Below, one piece after another: positions 9,101 through 16,440 of a stretch of 22,574 nt of DNA. Position 1 is the first letter of the stretch; the number at the start of each line of letters is the position of its first letter. The DNA is from a virus. A model generated the notes under the pieces. It saw only the letters and a program-made list of their open reading frames with translations. It made no database searches and was not told the DNA's origin. The translations under genes were made by a program, and so were the position numbers. Where the stretch lies: the IMG/VR virus record IMGVR_UViG_3300048690_000251, positions 1 through 22,574 of that record; one strand, written 5' to 3'.

Positions 9101-12100
9101 GCCTCAAGCGGATTCAAGCTAGCATTTTTATTGATACTAGTTTCTCTAGTTGTTCGGGTATCCTTCAACTGATTTAAAGACGCGCCCAAATTTCCCGACG
9201 ATCGTTTGATTGCTAGATCTAAATCTGTCAGCCCATCACGAACTGTGCTAATTACTTTCTCAAGTTCGTTAGCTCTATTACCTAGTAATTGAATATAGTT
9301 TTGCGCTTGGGCTAATATCTTGGGATTGTCTGCATATGTGCCAGAATCAGTAATTTCTTGTTGCCCTTTCTTCTGATTTTGAATAATTGCTAACTGAGTA
9401 GTTAGTGGCTCGGTGAGTTCAGTTGAGTCAGTAATTAGCCCTTGAATTTCCTTTTGAACTCTAGTAGTGCCTGCTCGATCGCTAGCAGGCAACAACGATT
9501 GTTCTTGGCGTAGAACAATTAACTTTCGATCGATCTCTGCCTTCTGCCTGCCGATCGCATACGGATCTATTTCCGTGCCTACCTTCTCTTTGCCTAGTGG
9601 TTTTTTGAGCGCTGACCCAAGATCGCTTTGTGCAATCTCTACCTCTAGAAGTTCTTGCTGTTGTTTTCTGGCGACAAAATCAGGTTTTTTATCTTTGAAT
9701 TTATCAGGAACTTTACCTTGGAAAAGATTGCTCGTGCTTTTCTCGCTTTCAGATTGAAAAAGGTCTCCCCATGACTCAAAAAAAGTTCTCTTCGGTAAAA
9801 ATTTCTCTTCCTGAGCTTTCCGAGCTGGAGATTTTAAACTATCATTAGTTTTGTCGGATTGATCTTTGAGATCTGATAATCTACCAGATAACTTTCCAGC
9901 TTCATCCGCATATTTTTTAAAAGCAGATGGTTCAGCACTAGCATTCAAAGTCTTGAAAGCTTCGATCGCTAGATAAATCCCACCTGTCAATAGAGCGAAT
10001 TGACCGATCGCTGGAGCTACAGCCAACATAGCACCCCCAAAATTTACAACCCCCGCCGCCGCCATTGCCATCTTCCCCGCAAAAACTAAGCCAGCAGCAC
10101 CAGCCGCCGCCATCACCGCGATGAATACAGTAGCAAAAGTTTCGGCGTTGGCAGAAATTCCGTCAAGAGCGCCCCCAGCTAATTTAGCTCCGGTAGCTAG
10201 AGGCGCAAGCAGTCCGTCACCTACAGCCTTTTGTAGGTTGGTCATCGCTCCCTGAGTACGTCCCAAGGCGGCCGATGTAGAGTTCAACGCCTCATCCATC
10301 TGGCTACCAGATGTTGCGGAGGATAGCCCCACGTTCAACGCCTGAATGGCATCAACACCCGATAGGGTGCCCGCGTTCGTCTGCTTTCTCAGTCCCGTGA
10401 CTGTGGTACCCAATCCTCGCGCTAGTAATGCACTGAAGCCAGGTAAGTTTTCCTCAGCTTGCCCAATATCCTCTTGAGTGGCGTTTGCTTTGCCCGCTAA
10501 CTGGATTACTTGTCGCTGAACTCCACTCAGACTTTGAGGATTTAACCCTACTAGCCGAGCATACTTAGTTGTGTTGGCAACGGTGGCATCACCAATCCCT
10601 TCCAAATCCGTTCCGAGAGTCGCAGACTTGAATCCCTGAACGCTTTGAGTTACATCCAAGGGGTTGAATCCTAGTTTATTCGCCAATGCTCTGGAGCTAC
10701 CGATCGATCTAGCAGCAGTCGAATCACTACTACTAACAGCTTTCGCCGCGATCGATAAATTATCAAAAGCAATCGCTGTTTGAGCCGCACCCGCCCCCCA
10801 TGAGCTTAGCAATCCCCCGACAAACTTCAGTCCCTGAAAAGCGAAAAATGCTCCGCCCGCTGTTTTTGCCGCTCCCCCAAGAGACTGTAGTGGATTAATA
10901 GATTCGATGATTTTTTCTTTATCGCCTGCACTACCCACGCCAAAACGCGGGATTTCATCAAGGTTTAAGCCGTCGCCATCATTTCCGCCCCCGTCACCGC
11001 CATAGAATCCAGGAATTTGTCGAGCTGCTCGGTTAAATCTTCGAGCCGATCGACGGATTCGTTCCTCGGCTTCTCCGAACTGATTAGCAGGTCTGGTGGT
11101 GCCGGACTCTAACTCGATTCGATCAAATTCATTGAGCTGCTGTCCGATTTTCTTGGATGTCCGTCCAAAATTGCCAAACTGATCATTGATTTCATTACCA
11201 GCACCAGCCGCGACATTAATGCTCCGTTGTTGCGATCGCTTATCACTTTCAAAATTCTGTTTTCTAACTTCTTCGGCTTTTTTTCTCCGATTTCTAACTT
11301 TTAATAGAGATTCACTACTCTGTACTTCTTCAAAATTAGAACTGGCTGAATTAAAGCTTTCTTCTAATTCATCTAACTTGTTCGCGGATTCTCGCGACGC
11401 TTGCTCTGATGCCGTTTCTCTTCTAAAGAATGGTTTTCTACGCTTATTTCTGCGTTGAAATGGACTTAGGGATGCGAGTTGGCCATCTTCTCCCAATAGA
11501 TTGGCATCTGCATTGGTGCTACCTGACTGGAAAGGTTGAGGATTGTAATATTTCGGTTTTCTAGTATCTACACTTAGTGATTTAAGCGAGTCATCTGAAA
11601 AATTTGGAACTTCAATAATTTGCTCGATCTTTTTAGCTCGATCCGCTTGAACTTTGCGCCAATTTCCGACAACCCCTTTGTTCGTAGCTGAATCACTTTG
11701 ACCAATGACATTCGGATCGATGAACCTCTGAAATTCATCTACTTGCCGCCCAAATTTCTCGAATAATTCAGCCGCTACTTGCTTACTGCCATTCTTGATA
11801 GCTGCATCTAATTTTCTGCGAGTGCTGACAATGCCTTGCCGTGCAGTGGCTTTCCAGTCATCATTGACTGGCATAGCCTCAACAATTGGCGAGAGTTCAC
11901 CTGTACTAGTCAACTGCAACTTTTGAGCATTAGCTGATGCACCTTTCAATTGCTTTTTATTGGGTACTCCTGGCAAAGCTGGGCTTTCTGATGGCAATGG
12001 CTCATAATCAACCTGTACTAAATTTTGAGCCGCTGACAAGGCTTTTGTCGCCACCTGCTGCCCAGCGGAAACATAGTCTAGCTCGGATTTTTTAGAGGGG

Positions 12101-14688
12101 AGAGCTAGCTTTGCTCCTCGATCGGCTAATTGTAGTGCAACTTTACCAGCTAATATAGGGGTAAGTGCTGCAGCAAAAGCCTCCATTCCTACCGTTGCTA
12201 GGGTGCCCGCTCCAGATGATAAAGCTGGGCCAATTAGCGGAACACTACCAAATGCAGAGCCAACCGAACCAGCCACCGCTTCCGCGATGCCCGCACTTGG
12301 CAGTGATAGCAGACCATTCATCGCTCCTCCGACTGCCGACTGTGCCGCAGCACCACCGGGTAGTAATCCTATTCCACCATAAATGGCTGCTGGGAGAGCA
12401 ACATTCTTCCCTACGGATTTGATTTGCTGCCCGAATGGAACGATGGGTAAAACCGCGTTTTCAACGCCTTGCAAAGCATCATAGCTATTACGAAGGAATT
12501 GAGCCACTGGCGCACCAACCTTTTGGGCCGTAGACCCAATTTTCTGAGCATAGCCGATCGATCCTTTGAGCGACTGCCCTAATCTTTCAACAAGAGGTGC
12601 CTTTACTATTTCAGGGGTAATTGCTATCTCTTGAGCCGCAGGTGATGACTTTGATCGAGGCGGGGCAGAAATTAAATCAGGAATTTTAGATCCTAATGCT
12701 TTCGATCGACTTTTCAGCGACTGAATCTGCTGTAGATTTTTATCTAGCTCCAGCTCGATTTTCTTGAATTCACCGCCATCAATATCACCTGCTTGCGCTG
12801 ATTGAATTTTAGCTAGAAGATTATTTCGCTCAGTGGTGAGCAATTGTTGCTTCTCCTGGATTCTTCCTAATGATGGAATATCCAGATTTTTGGTATTAGC
12901 AATCCCTGCTATCAGATTTGAAGTTTTTCCGATGTCAGATAAATCTTTATTTGTAGATTTAAAATAGTCAACTCCACTACCACCAGCTACTTCGGTGATT
13001 TTCTCTAGAGTTTGTTGCTCTACGTACTTTTTCTGACTTCGATCGCGCTTAATCTTAGCTTGCCTCTCGATCGGTCGAACGCTTTTATCGTACAGCCTTA
13101 ATTCATTCTCGATCGCCAACTCTTCAACAGGAGTGGCTTTGATTTTTGGATCTATCAGTCTTTTCTCATTGACCGCTTGAACTCCTTCAAACCTCCCAAA
13201 GCGAAAATCTGAACTATGCTGCGCTTCTTCAAATAAGATATCTCGATCGATCTTTGATAATGGCTTCCCAGACTGAACAGCTTTGTAAGTATCGGGATTT
13301 AATGAGATTGTATTAGACGCTGCATTGTATGCCCCTCTAGTCCCCTCCGTCTTGCCGAGGCTTTGATCGGACTTTAATTTGGGAACTAATGAGGGATCTA
13401 ATCCTGGCGCAATTTCATCGAGAATGTCTTGATACGCCGCTGGTTGTTGCTGTCGTTGCAATGCGTCGGATTGCCGCTTGGCTACTTCAGCTCGTTCTCT
13501 GGCAACTCTGAAGTCAATTTTTCGAGATTTGGCTTGTGTATCTAAATAATCTAATTTCTGTCCCAATAACTCCCTAGGAGCATAGATGCTAGTCTCAGAC
13601 TCATCCAATTGGCGCAGTTTTCTAGATGCTAATGGTGCGCGCCCAACTCGATCGACCTTTCGATTGATCGATGCCAGTACCGGATCGCTAGCACCTGCTC
13701 GACGTGATTCTAATTTGGCCAATTGCGCCTGACGAGCTTTTTCCAGCCGCTCTTTCTCGATTGCTCTCCGCTCATCAACATACTTCTGATTTTTCTCTTC
13801 TCTTGGAGCTAAATCTATTAATTGCTGATTAACTTGAGATCGTTGAGATTCGATGTAGTCTAACGCAGCTTTCTTTTCCTGGTAGTTTGCGATCGCTGCT
13901 TGCCGTTCGACTACTACTCCTTCTTGTGCTAATTTTAGGTCTTTCTTTTTGGTTCGATCGCTAGTTCCCCGCCCTTTGTTAGCTTCAACAGCAATATCTC
14001 GTTCGCCAACAAAGCCTCTAATCTCACCACTAGCTGATTTAATAAACTCATCAACTACAGGAAATTGCTCTCTTGCTTTAACTACAGAAGTTTGAATTTT
14101 CTGAGTCGAAGCTTTCGATAATTTATCCAGTATTAACTTTGGAGATCCAATAGTACCTGATGTTAATTGGCTAATTTGATTGCCAACAAAACCAGTTAAA
14201 CTTGTCTGAAGATTTTTACCGATATTCTCAAAAGCACCTCGACTAATACTAGCAAGTATACTTGAAGGATTTGATGCCTTCATCCCTTTCTCGATCGCAG
14301 ATTGGATCGATCGAGACAGACCATCTCCGTCAACGTCGGTTTTAATCTGAGTCGAACGCCCGTTGACTGAAATATCCCGACGCGGCTGCTGTAACTTATC
14401 TAATTTTCTTGAATATTCGTCAAGGGAGGTGTAGTCCGCCTTTACCATCAAAGGCTTGGCAAAATCAGCCCGAACCTGGGCTAAGTGAGCCTGCTTGAGG
14501 CTTAGGTGCTTGTTTAGCGCAGTCAGTTGAGAGTCATCAACAATCGGTCTGATTGGAACAGAATTTTGCAAGCTTTGCCATTTGGCTTTATACTTCTCAA
14601 TCGATCGATCGGCCGCAACCAATGCAGATTCCAAACCAGGTAGATCGACACCGAGTCCTAACTCTAACCGCCCTAAACTGTCACTCAC
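3163..14688 (-). CDS. Giant tape measure protein with M23, beta-lactamase-like and GH104 domains (3841 aa)
   Basis: This protein sets tail length and is ejected into the host at infection. It has a GTG start with GAGG 7 nt upstream. Residues 1-430 are helical and charged. About 425-530 hold a degenerate zincin-like segment (E487-E-A-Q-H491). Hydrophobic stretches lie at about 755-855 and 1515-1578, on either side of a tape-measure core (about 1260-1520). Residues 2113-2250 are an M23 endopeptidase: His2136 and Asp2140 in HGGID, and His2227-Leu-His2229. Residues 2290-2515 are a class A beta-lactamase-like serine hydrolase with S2325-T-L-K2328, S2382-N-N and K2473-I-G. Residues 2558-2690 resemble lambda endolysin R (GH104): candidate Glu2574, AGRYQF at 2611-2616 and DFSPASQD at 2633-2640. 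About 2800-3320 resemble the lambda tape-measure C-terminal region. A proline-rich linker (about 3363-3403) and GGI/GGV repeats end the protein. Domain order is seen in the sequence; enzyme activity is inferred from the conserved residues. Confidence 0.95.
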   Translation of the reverse strand: MSDSLGRLELGLGVDLPGLESALVAADRSIEKYKAKWQSLQNSVPIRPIVDDSQLTALNKHLSLKQAHLAQVRADFAKPLMVKADYTSLDEYSRKLDKLQQPRRDISVNGRSTQIKTDVDGDGLSRSIQSAIEKGMKASNPSSILASISRGAFENIGKNLQTSLTGFVGNQISQLTSGTIGSPKLILDKLSKASTQKIQTSVVKAREQFPVVDEFIKSASGEIRGFVGERDIAVEANKGRGTSDRTKKKDLKLAQEGVVVERQAAIANYQEKKAALDYIESQRSQVNQQLIDLAPREEKNQKYVDERRAIEKERLEKARQAQLAKLESRRAGASDPVLASINRKVDRVGRAPLASRKLRQLDESETSIYAPRELLGQKLDYLDTQAKSRKIDFRVARERAEVAKRQSDALQRQQQPAAYQDILDEIAPGLDPSLVPKLKSDQSLGKTEGTRGAYNAASNTISLNPDTYKAVQSGKPLSKIDRDILFEEAQHSSDFRFGRFEGVQAVNEKRLIDPKIKATPVEELAIENELRLYDKSVRPIERQAKIKRDRSQKKYVEQQTLEKITEVAGGSGVDYFKSTNKDLSDIGKTSNLIAGIANTKNLDIPSLGRIQEKQQLLTTERNNLLAKIQSAQAGDIDGGEFKKIELELDKNLQQIQSLKSRSKALGSKIPDLISAPPRSKSSPAAQEIAITPEIVKAPLVERLGQSLKGSIGYAQKIGSTAQKVGAPVAQFLRNSYDALQGVENAVLPIVPFGQQIKSVGKNVALPAAIYGGIGLLPGGAAAQSAVGGAMNGLLSLPSAGIAEAVAGSVGSAFGSVPLIGPALSSGAGTLATVGMEAFAAALTPILAGKVALQLADRGAKLALPSKKSELDYVSAGQQVATKALSAAQNLVQVDYEPLPSESPALPGVPNKKQLKGASANAQKLQLTSTGELSPIVEAMPVNDDWKATARQGIVSTRRKLDAAIKNGSKQVAAELFEKFGRQVDEFQRFIDPNVIGQSDSATNKGVVGNWRKVQADRAKKIEQIIEVPNFSDDSLKSLSVDTRKPKYYNPQPFQSGSTNADANLLGEDGQLASLSPFQRRNKRRKPFFRRETASEQASRESANKLDELEESFNSASSNFEEVQSSESLLKVRNRRKKAEEVRKQNFESDKRSQQRSINVAAGAGNEINDQFGNFGRTSKKIGQQLNEFDRIELESGTTRPANQFGEAEERIRRSARRFNRAARQIPGFYGGDGGGNDGDGLNLDEIPRFGVGSAGDKEKIIESINPLQSLGGAAKTAGGAFFAFQGLKFVGGLLSSWGAGAAQTAIAFDNLSIAAKAVSSSDSTAARSIGSSRALANKLGFNPLDVTQSVQGFKSATLGTDLEGIGDATVANTTKYARLVGLNPQSLSGVQRQVIQLAGKANATQEDIGQAEENLPGFSALLARGLGTTVTGLRKQTNAGTLSGVDAIQALNVGLSSATSGSQMDEALNSTSAALGRTQGAMTNLQKAVGDGLLAPLATGAKLAGGALDGISANAETFATVFIAVMAAAGAAGLVFAGKMAMAAAGVVNFGGAMLAVAPAIGQFALLTGGIYLAIEAFKTLNASAEPSAFKKYADEAGKLSGRLSDLKDQSDKTNDSLKSPARKAQEEKFLPKRTFFESWGDLFQSESEKSTSNLFQGKVPDKFKDKKPDFVARKQQQELLEVEIAQSDLGSALKKPLGKEKVGTEIDPYAIGRQKAEIDRKLIVLRQEQSLLPASDRAGTTRVQKEIQGLITDSTELTEPLTTQLAIIQNQKKGQQEITDSGTYADNPKILAQAQNYIQLLGNRANELEKVISTVRDGLTDLDLAIKRSSGNLGASLNQLKDTRTTRETSINKNASLNPLEAGALATQLYASLQKDILDRQKVTKKAVGENEGFLRDPILKKQVELYQKSGDLPKDIRNTSDEQLANIKSLGAKDDLAGRIKASRDLNDQLKSQDAEAASSTREYQQAVAENARSIRDYNQSLLYQAQRTSIDVKASENSIKNQGFNQRLQTALSGAADEFSSYFNTWIEIINESGKELDIESQRQKAQSQRNENATKARQDNEQRRQQARTDDSGVSFPPETTGASGGDNPGAVVSPLSGASLSQVIGYKPRREGINNQAFDSKRRRRSGWEDHGGIDYDRRAAGGLGATVQAPISGVVSEYDSGKSSSGKSMGRIVAIKGVDAKGVPTTARLVHVKSSVKSGDRVKAGQPVGSVVENHTGSDPHLHFDMSQNGRKMDPQKFFRENDEYQRKRGAVGTPSVGEATDGLVRQPSQSKRVATPIKPVTAEFYQQRGYQSSILQDLQTGKVVSEYNSQVQPASSASTLKLLVAQMVRYKANAKTLNLSDKVTIDPSIVATGDKAMAGKTFDIASLLKLSLRDSNNTASNALIKSLGGVDTVNAGFKSLGYTGSKLGNYFSLPGATGFKNKTTAKDLNAGLIDVSNSADPSAKIINQSLATSPNKFGYKGEQGGKIGNNSQSLGNTGIVTLNGRKYALSQFYNTPDSPQARRKLVKNTNELENRLGANLDPTPSIDPTPVPALTRKRTRKTEPTATPTKDRVDYDRGLRAVIAMGETPNPLSAKSYYYKYGGSNFSPEEASRGFPTSAGDKPAGRYQFHRVDYEEAAKRDPSIRDFSPASQDKIQKMRLRNPAARGGDKGYTANEQFKQDPSFKNFVTLRQALGAEYESKRDGMIKYDRNSTNVNFLAKQGLTDRELYDLYLRESGLKPGASTPAISSTDPNRTRLTPNSSGKTQRKVLDESEVTIIQNDEKDRTLIDSKAEQDKREARSKVVGLTRKAQKQKIDIKRQSNDRLTGSYNAISDSNLATGYATPGNLDRREQFADDRKTFERNLGITRRLEDDKRTLGAVQLAREETSAQIANKPQFNASTPLQQQNLLKLQKEQEYQINELKRRIAKDEFFLAKSKQAGVDAKKDTAIKSADRVQALNTSTDVNTIGSEIAIREEKLKEVETYQKFNLFDNSQGDPLEIKKEISILRIRQNNLSKRQELIEKKRVANPANKAKIDAQSRNLEDSEARSIANTTDEYNTGIFERDFAERRTVFDRKKFGTDTRLSADSSLGALARAQGRQRDAELIDDTTAKQRNRSEYEKAIQEQVEIKQRAPNDPKVAEAFATNVQQLYRKLQTDNTAIDAGRFTRDRERDFTQGTQLVGSRSALLSVGGQRAEAAGNTFDAKKLNYQAAVVGQNQEFRSKTKELEDLQRAGVLTVEQFQNLNTELIKLNEIKLDSLARQFDPMTDAIKTVSTAATTLSDTVLEGLTGSVKGSAANIDKAFKDLLASPFRAIQAEANKLINSYINQKISDLFKPLLTKITPVDPGKVAEVGGSRKDFQSTSQALPIAQSSAVVTPPPPPPEAPKAEALPAPAPIPSPSPEVNGLPAIPPRPDFTGRIIKISPEIPTTAPGSIDLPRYPRSSAQFPPIGSTTPQENLILDGNQIVDRRKLPEYKQAKIPSLGNTRYGLSSELPIDRFQDRSITPSQPTTNNPVPVTVIGSGDLGVSKASETIPIPPYGFRDAPLPLIPDILPEQTPIPFGFTGADGNPVPVSLVSDLTPEKPVNVTVEGGGIGGGVAGGDFGGKLTKGLGAAVLGAAGSAGSKGGFNPMSILTGLISGFFADGGIAGDRPSIPVLLPAYADGGIMGDDPMIPVMLPAYKMGGVMGDDDTLDIPAYAFGGVQGRPTRFQQGIVPGYSSKDDTLAIIMKGEAILNKPATAKFGRDGIDDLNKGKMPKIFQQEIDRSLMMNMANIPRYEDGGIQGGMPSISGAASSSFTNSLSNTTRFGDSNSYNFTMNNNGESKGDVGKTTQARDFVRSEVMDLISRLKRQGYIN
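3580..3804 (-). repeat. Four degenerate 17-20-residue tandem repeats in the tape measure C-terminus
   Basis: Within the tape measure gene (residues about 3629-3703), four units share the pattern x-x-G-G-[IV]-x-G-[DR]...[IV]P-A/G-Y: ADGGIAGDRPSIPVLLPAY, ADGGIMGDDPMIPVMLPAY, KMGGVMGDDDTLDIPAY and AFGGVQGRPTRF...VPGY. Units 1 and 2 differ at only three positions, and their DNA is also similar, which points to recent duplication. The last unit runs into DDTLAIIMKGEAILNKPA, a motif common near the C-termini of tape measure proteins. Confidence 0.8.
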
Positions 14689-14697
14689 CTAACTACC

Positions 14698-14865
14698 TCA
14701 ATTTTGAAAATACCACAAAAAGATCGCACACAGCATGAAGAGACAAGCAAATATTACTTTCGATCTTTGATTCAAGACGTAGATATCTTTGCTTTGGATC
14801 ATTAGCGAGATCGAAATTACCCAAAAGCTGAATATAGTCATTAAAAAAATATCAATTAGTAACAT
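14698..14865 (-). CDS. Small two-helix membrane protein (55 aa) directly upstream of the tape measure gene
   Basis: I found this short gene by translating the apparent gap before the tape measure gene. It starts with ATG at 14865, has GAGG 9 nt upstream, and encodes 55 residues. Two hydrophobic helices are evident: about residues 2-23 (LLIDIFLMTIFSFWVISISL) and 38-53 (VIFACLFMLCAIFLWYF). A short polar loop QSKDIYVLNQRSK joins them. It overlaps the 121-aa gene by 14 nt and ends 9 nt before the tape measure GTG, so it fits tightly into the operon with its own ribosome binding site. The family is unknown. A hairpin-shaped inner-membrane protein here could be a holin-like, superinfection-exclusion or ejection-related factor; position alone cannot decide. 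Confidence 0.7.
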   Translation of the reverse strand: MLLIDIFLMTIFSFWVISISLMIQSKDIYVLNQRSKVIFACLFMLCAIFLWYFQN

Positions 14866-15217
14866 TTAATTTTTCCTCAACTTGCTGATCCGGTTGCAGC
14901 GACTCAATCGCATTTACCACTAAGACGAGAAACTCATTCAACCGATCGTTTAGATCGACTGGATAACCCCATGGATCGAATTTCACTAAAATCGATGTGG
15001 GGTTAATTTCGATTTTTGTTATTGATTCCAATCCTTGCTCAAGTGCGCTAACAAGCAGCCCCGATCTCAAACTGCAAGCATTTCCGCAGATATTTAAAGT
15101 TGCTTGTAAAATATTTTCACTACGATTGGTCGCAATCTGATAATAAAACCCGTTTTGAGTTGCTGAAACAATCAAATCGGGCTGCTCACTACTAGTGTAA
15201 AGCTCGTTATTTGCCAC
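14852..15217 (-). CDS. Hypothetical protein between the GT-like chaperone and tape measure (121 aa)
   Basis: No family is recognised. The product appears soluble and mixed alpha/beta, with a Cys pair in NICGNACSLRSG and an acidic C-terminus. The frame opens at a TTG at 15262, but that gives a 56-nt overlap with the preceding gene. I chose the GTG at 15217, which has GGAAG 7 nt upstream and overlaps the preceding stop by 11 nt. The 3' end overlaps the small membrane protein gene by 14 nt. The location between the G/GT-like chaperone and the tape measure suggests a role in tail assembly; this is inference. Confidence 0.7.
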   Translation of the reverse strand: MANNELYTSSEQPDLIVSATQNGFYYQIATNRSENILQATLNICGNACSLRSGLLVSALEQGLESITKIEINPTSILVKFDPWGYPVDLNDRLNEFLVLVVNAIESLQPDQQVEEKLNVTN

Positions 15218-15665
15218 TGTTTTTCTTCCACTGTGTAATTTGCGGACTGAGATTGGCGACAACCCATCCAGGCACCCTACGCGCTTCTAATTCAGCCAAA
15301 AATAGAGCAGTAGTTTCGGCATCTAGATCGAATTCTTTACCCTTTTCCTGCTCATCCTTGGGCGGGTAGGGAAGGAATACAGCAGGATTGTACCCTGATT
15401 CTTTGCTGCCACCAAATGATTTAGCAATCAACCGTAACGACTCGACCATGTGAGCCGATGTAATGCTATTTTGATTGGCGGTAGACTTTTCCTGCTCGAT
15501 TAATTCGTTGGCGATTTCGAGAACAAATTTACTCGGCAATTGCCAGAAATTATTAAGGTGGAAAACAGGATCCGAAAAAGCGCGATTAATGCGAACATAG
15601 AGCGATCGCCAGTAACCCTTATTTGACTGATAGGCGGCTGCTTGCTCGATTAATCTCAGCTCTCC
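15207..15665 (-). CDS. T-like segment of tail assembly chaperone, reached by -1 frameshift
   Basis: This frame is open from 15674, just after an in-frame TAA, to a TAA at 15207, and it continues the G-like gene in the -1 frame. After the G-run its residues read G-E-L-R-L-I-E-Q-A-A-A, followed by a helix-rich 150-residue region that includes FWQLPSKFVLEIANELIEQ. The only internal start is a TTG at 15539 without a convincing SD, and it would discard a clearly coding stretch (GYWRSLYVRINRAF, VFHLNNFW). I therefore read this as the T half of a GT fusion (185 + 152 = 337 aa), as in lambda. In lambda gpGT the T domain binds the tail tube protein and the G part binds the tape measure. An independently translated 110-aa protein from 15539 remains the alternative. 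Confidence 0.72.
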   Translation of the reverse strand, partial: GELRLIEQAAAYQSNKGYWRSLYVRINRAFSDPVFHLNNFWQLPSKFVLEIANELIEQEKSTANQNSITSAHMVESLRLIAKSFGGSKESGYNPAVFLPYPPKDEQEKGKEFDLDAETTALFLAELEARRVPGWVVANLSPQITQWKKNSGK

Positions 15666-16219
15666 CCCACTGTTTTAGGTTGCTCAATTACTTCTGGTGC
15701 GTCGTCCTCAATTTCTTGCACTTCTTGGCGCAAGAGTTTACGAATTGGAAGATAAACTTCAGCAAACAATGGGCTGATTAAATCTTCGTACAACCATGCA
15801 CCGCTCCACTCTTTTTTGAATATAGTTTTGTACTTAGTTTTGAGCACTTCATCAACGATCAATCTCTGATTCATGAGATACAGGATCCATGTGGTATTGA
15901 TATTAGCTTCGTCGAGATCCTCGAAAAACCCCTCGTAATCTACTCGTAACTCGATCGATGCAGCTACATCACTATCGCTTGCGGTTAATTTCCCTGATTG
16001 CCACTGGCGGTAAATCGATAAAGCCGCAGCTCTAGATTCAAGCTTATTCTCGGATGCGGTCGCATCAAATAATATTAGCTCTTTAGTTTTCAATGCCTTG
16101 TCTCGATTCTTGATGTTATTGTCATTCCACTCAATTTCTTCGAGCGTAAGGCATCCGAACTTTTTAAAATTAAATCCACCAACATCGACAATCTTTGGTT
16201 CAGTTTGAAGATTAGACAT
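15656..16219 (-). CDS. G-like tail assembly chaperone (187 aa, frame 0 product)
   Basis: The 187-aa protein has an ATG that overlaps the end of the preceding small gene by 8 nt. The sequence is acidic and helix-rich (KKFGCLTLEEIEWNDN, SRAAALSIYRQW, AEVYLPIRKLLRQEVQEIEDDAPE). No motif is diagnostic. The assignment as the tail chaperone rests on its place upstream of the tape measure gene and on the -1-frame extension. It ends ..PKTVGES at a TGA; just before, a run of five G on the coding strand lets ribosomes shift into the T-like frame. In lambda, G and GT chaperones coat the tape measure protein and are made in a set ratio. Name inferred from synteny and frame structure. Confidence 0.7.
   Translation of the reverse strand: MSNLQTEPKIVDVGGFNFKKFGCLTLEEIEWNDNNIKNRDKALKTKELILFDATASENKLESRAAALSIYRQWQSGKLTASDSDVAASIELRVDYEGFFEDLDEANINTTWILYLMNQRLIVDEVLKTKYKTIFKKEWSGAWLYEDLISPLFAEVYLPIRKLLRQEVQEIEDDAPEVIEQPKTVGES
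15662..15668 (-). promoter_or_regulatory. Candidate -1 ribosomal frameshift site (G GGG GAG) in the chaperone gene
   Basis: On the coding strand, frame-0 codons GTG GGG GAG AGC TGA end the G-like gene. The -1 frame is open only from 15674, so the shift must occur in this 18-nt window. The run of five G lets the P-site glycine tRNA re-pair perfectly on GGG one base back; the A-site fit (GAG to GGA) is poorer. It is a variant of the X-XXY-YYZ pattern (lambda uses GGGAAAG). I see no strong downstream stem, only a weak GCTG/CAGC pairing. Confidence 0.6.
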
Positions 16220-16424
16220 AGAGTAAAAATATATTTTTAGCGAAGGTTGCGATCGGTTGATTGTTGAGGTCGGGCGGAAGGCTAATATGCCTTATTTCCT
16301 CACCAAGACTAATTTGAATAGGGCTTTTAGTTTGAGGACGAACGCCTAGGAAATTAACTTGTAGACCATTTGGGGATGGTCTACAAATAATGTATAAATC
16401 TGAACTACTGCAAACGATAATCAT
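16212..16424 (-). CDS. Small hypothetical protein (70 aa)
   Basis: The ATG at 16424 follows the 74-aa gene's stop by 16 nt; the frame also opens at a TTG at 16451 with a short overlap. The product has beta-rich character (MIIVCSSSDLYIICRPS, GLQVNFLGVR, PIQISLGEEIRHISLP). No family is recognised. The gene ends in an 8-nt overlap with the chaperone start, so the two are probably translated together. It contains a perfect 11-bp palindromic stem at 16359-16386 within the coding sequence. Confidence 0.6.
   Translation of the reverse strand: MIIVCSSSDLYIICRPSPNGLQVNFLGVRPQTKSPIQISLGEEIRHISLPPDLNNQPIATFAKNIFLLYV
16359..16386. repeat. 11-bp perfect hairpin inside the 70-aa gene
   Basis: Arms TTGTAGACCAT (16359-16369) and ATGGTCTACAA (16376-16386) are exact complements with the 6-nt spacer TTGGGG. 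The stem lies inside a short coding gene, about 140 nt upstream of the tail chaperone start. In the transcript the loop reads CCCCAA. There is no U-tract, so a terminator is unlikely. Confidence 0.65.
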
Positions 16425-16440
16425 TGACAGAATACCAGTC

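Noticed and set aside
15207-15539. Independent 110-aa gene starting at TTG 15539
   Set aside because: The open frame continues upstream without a stop to the overlap with the G-like gene, there is no convincing SD, and a -1 frameshift explains the arrangement better.
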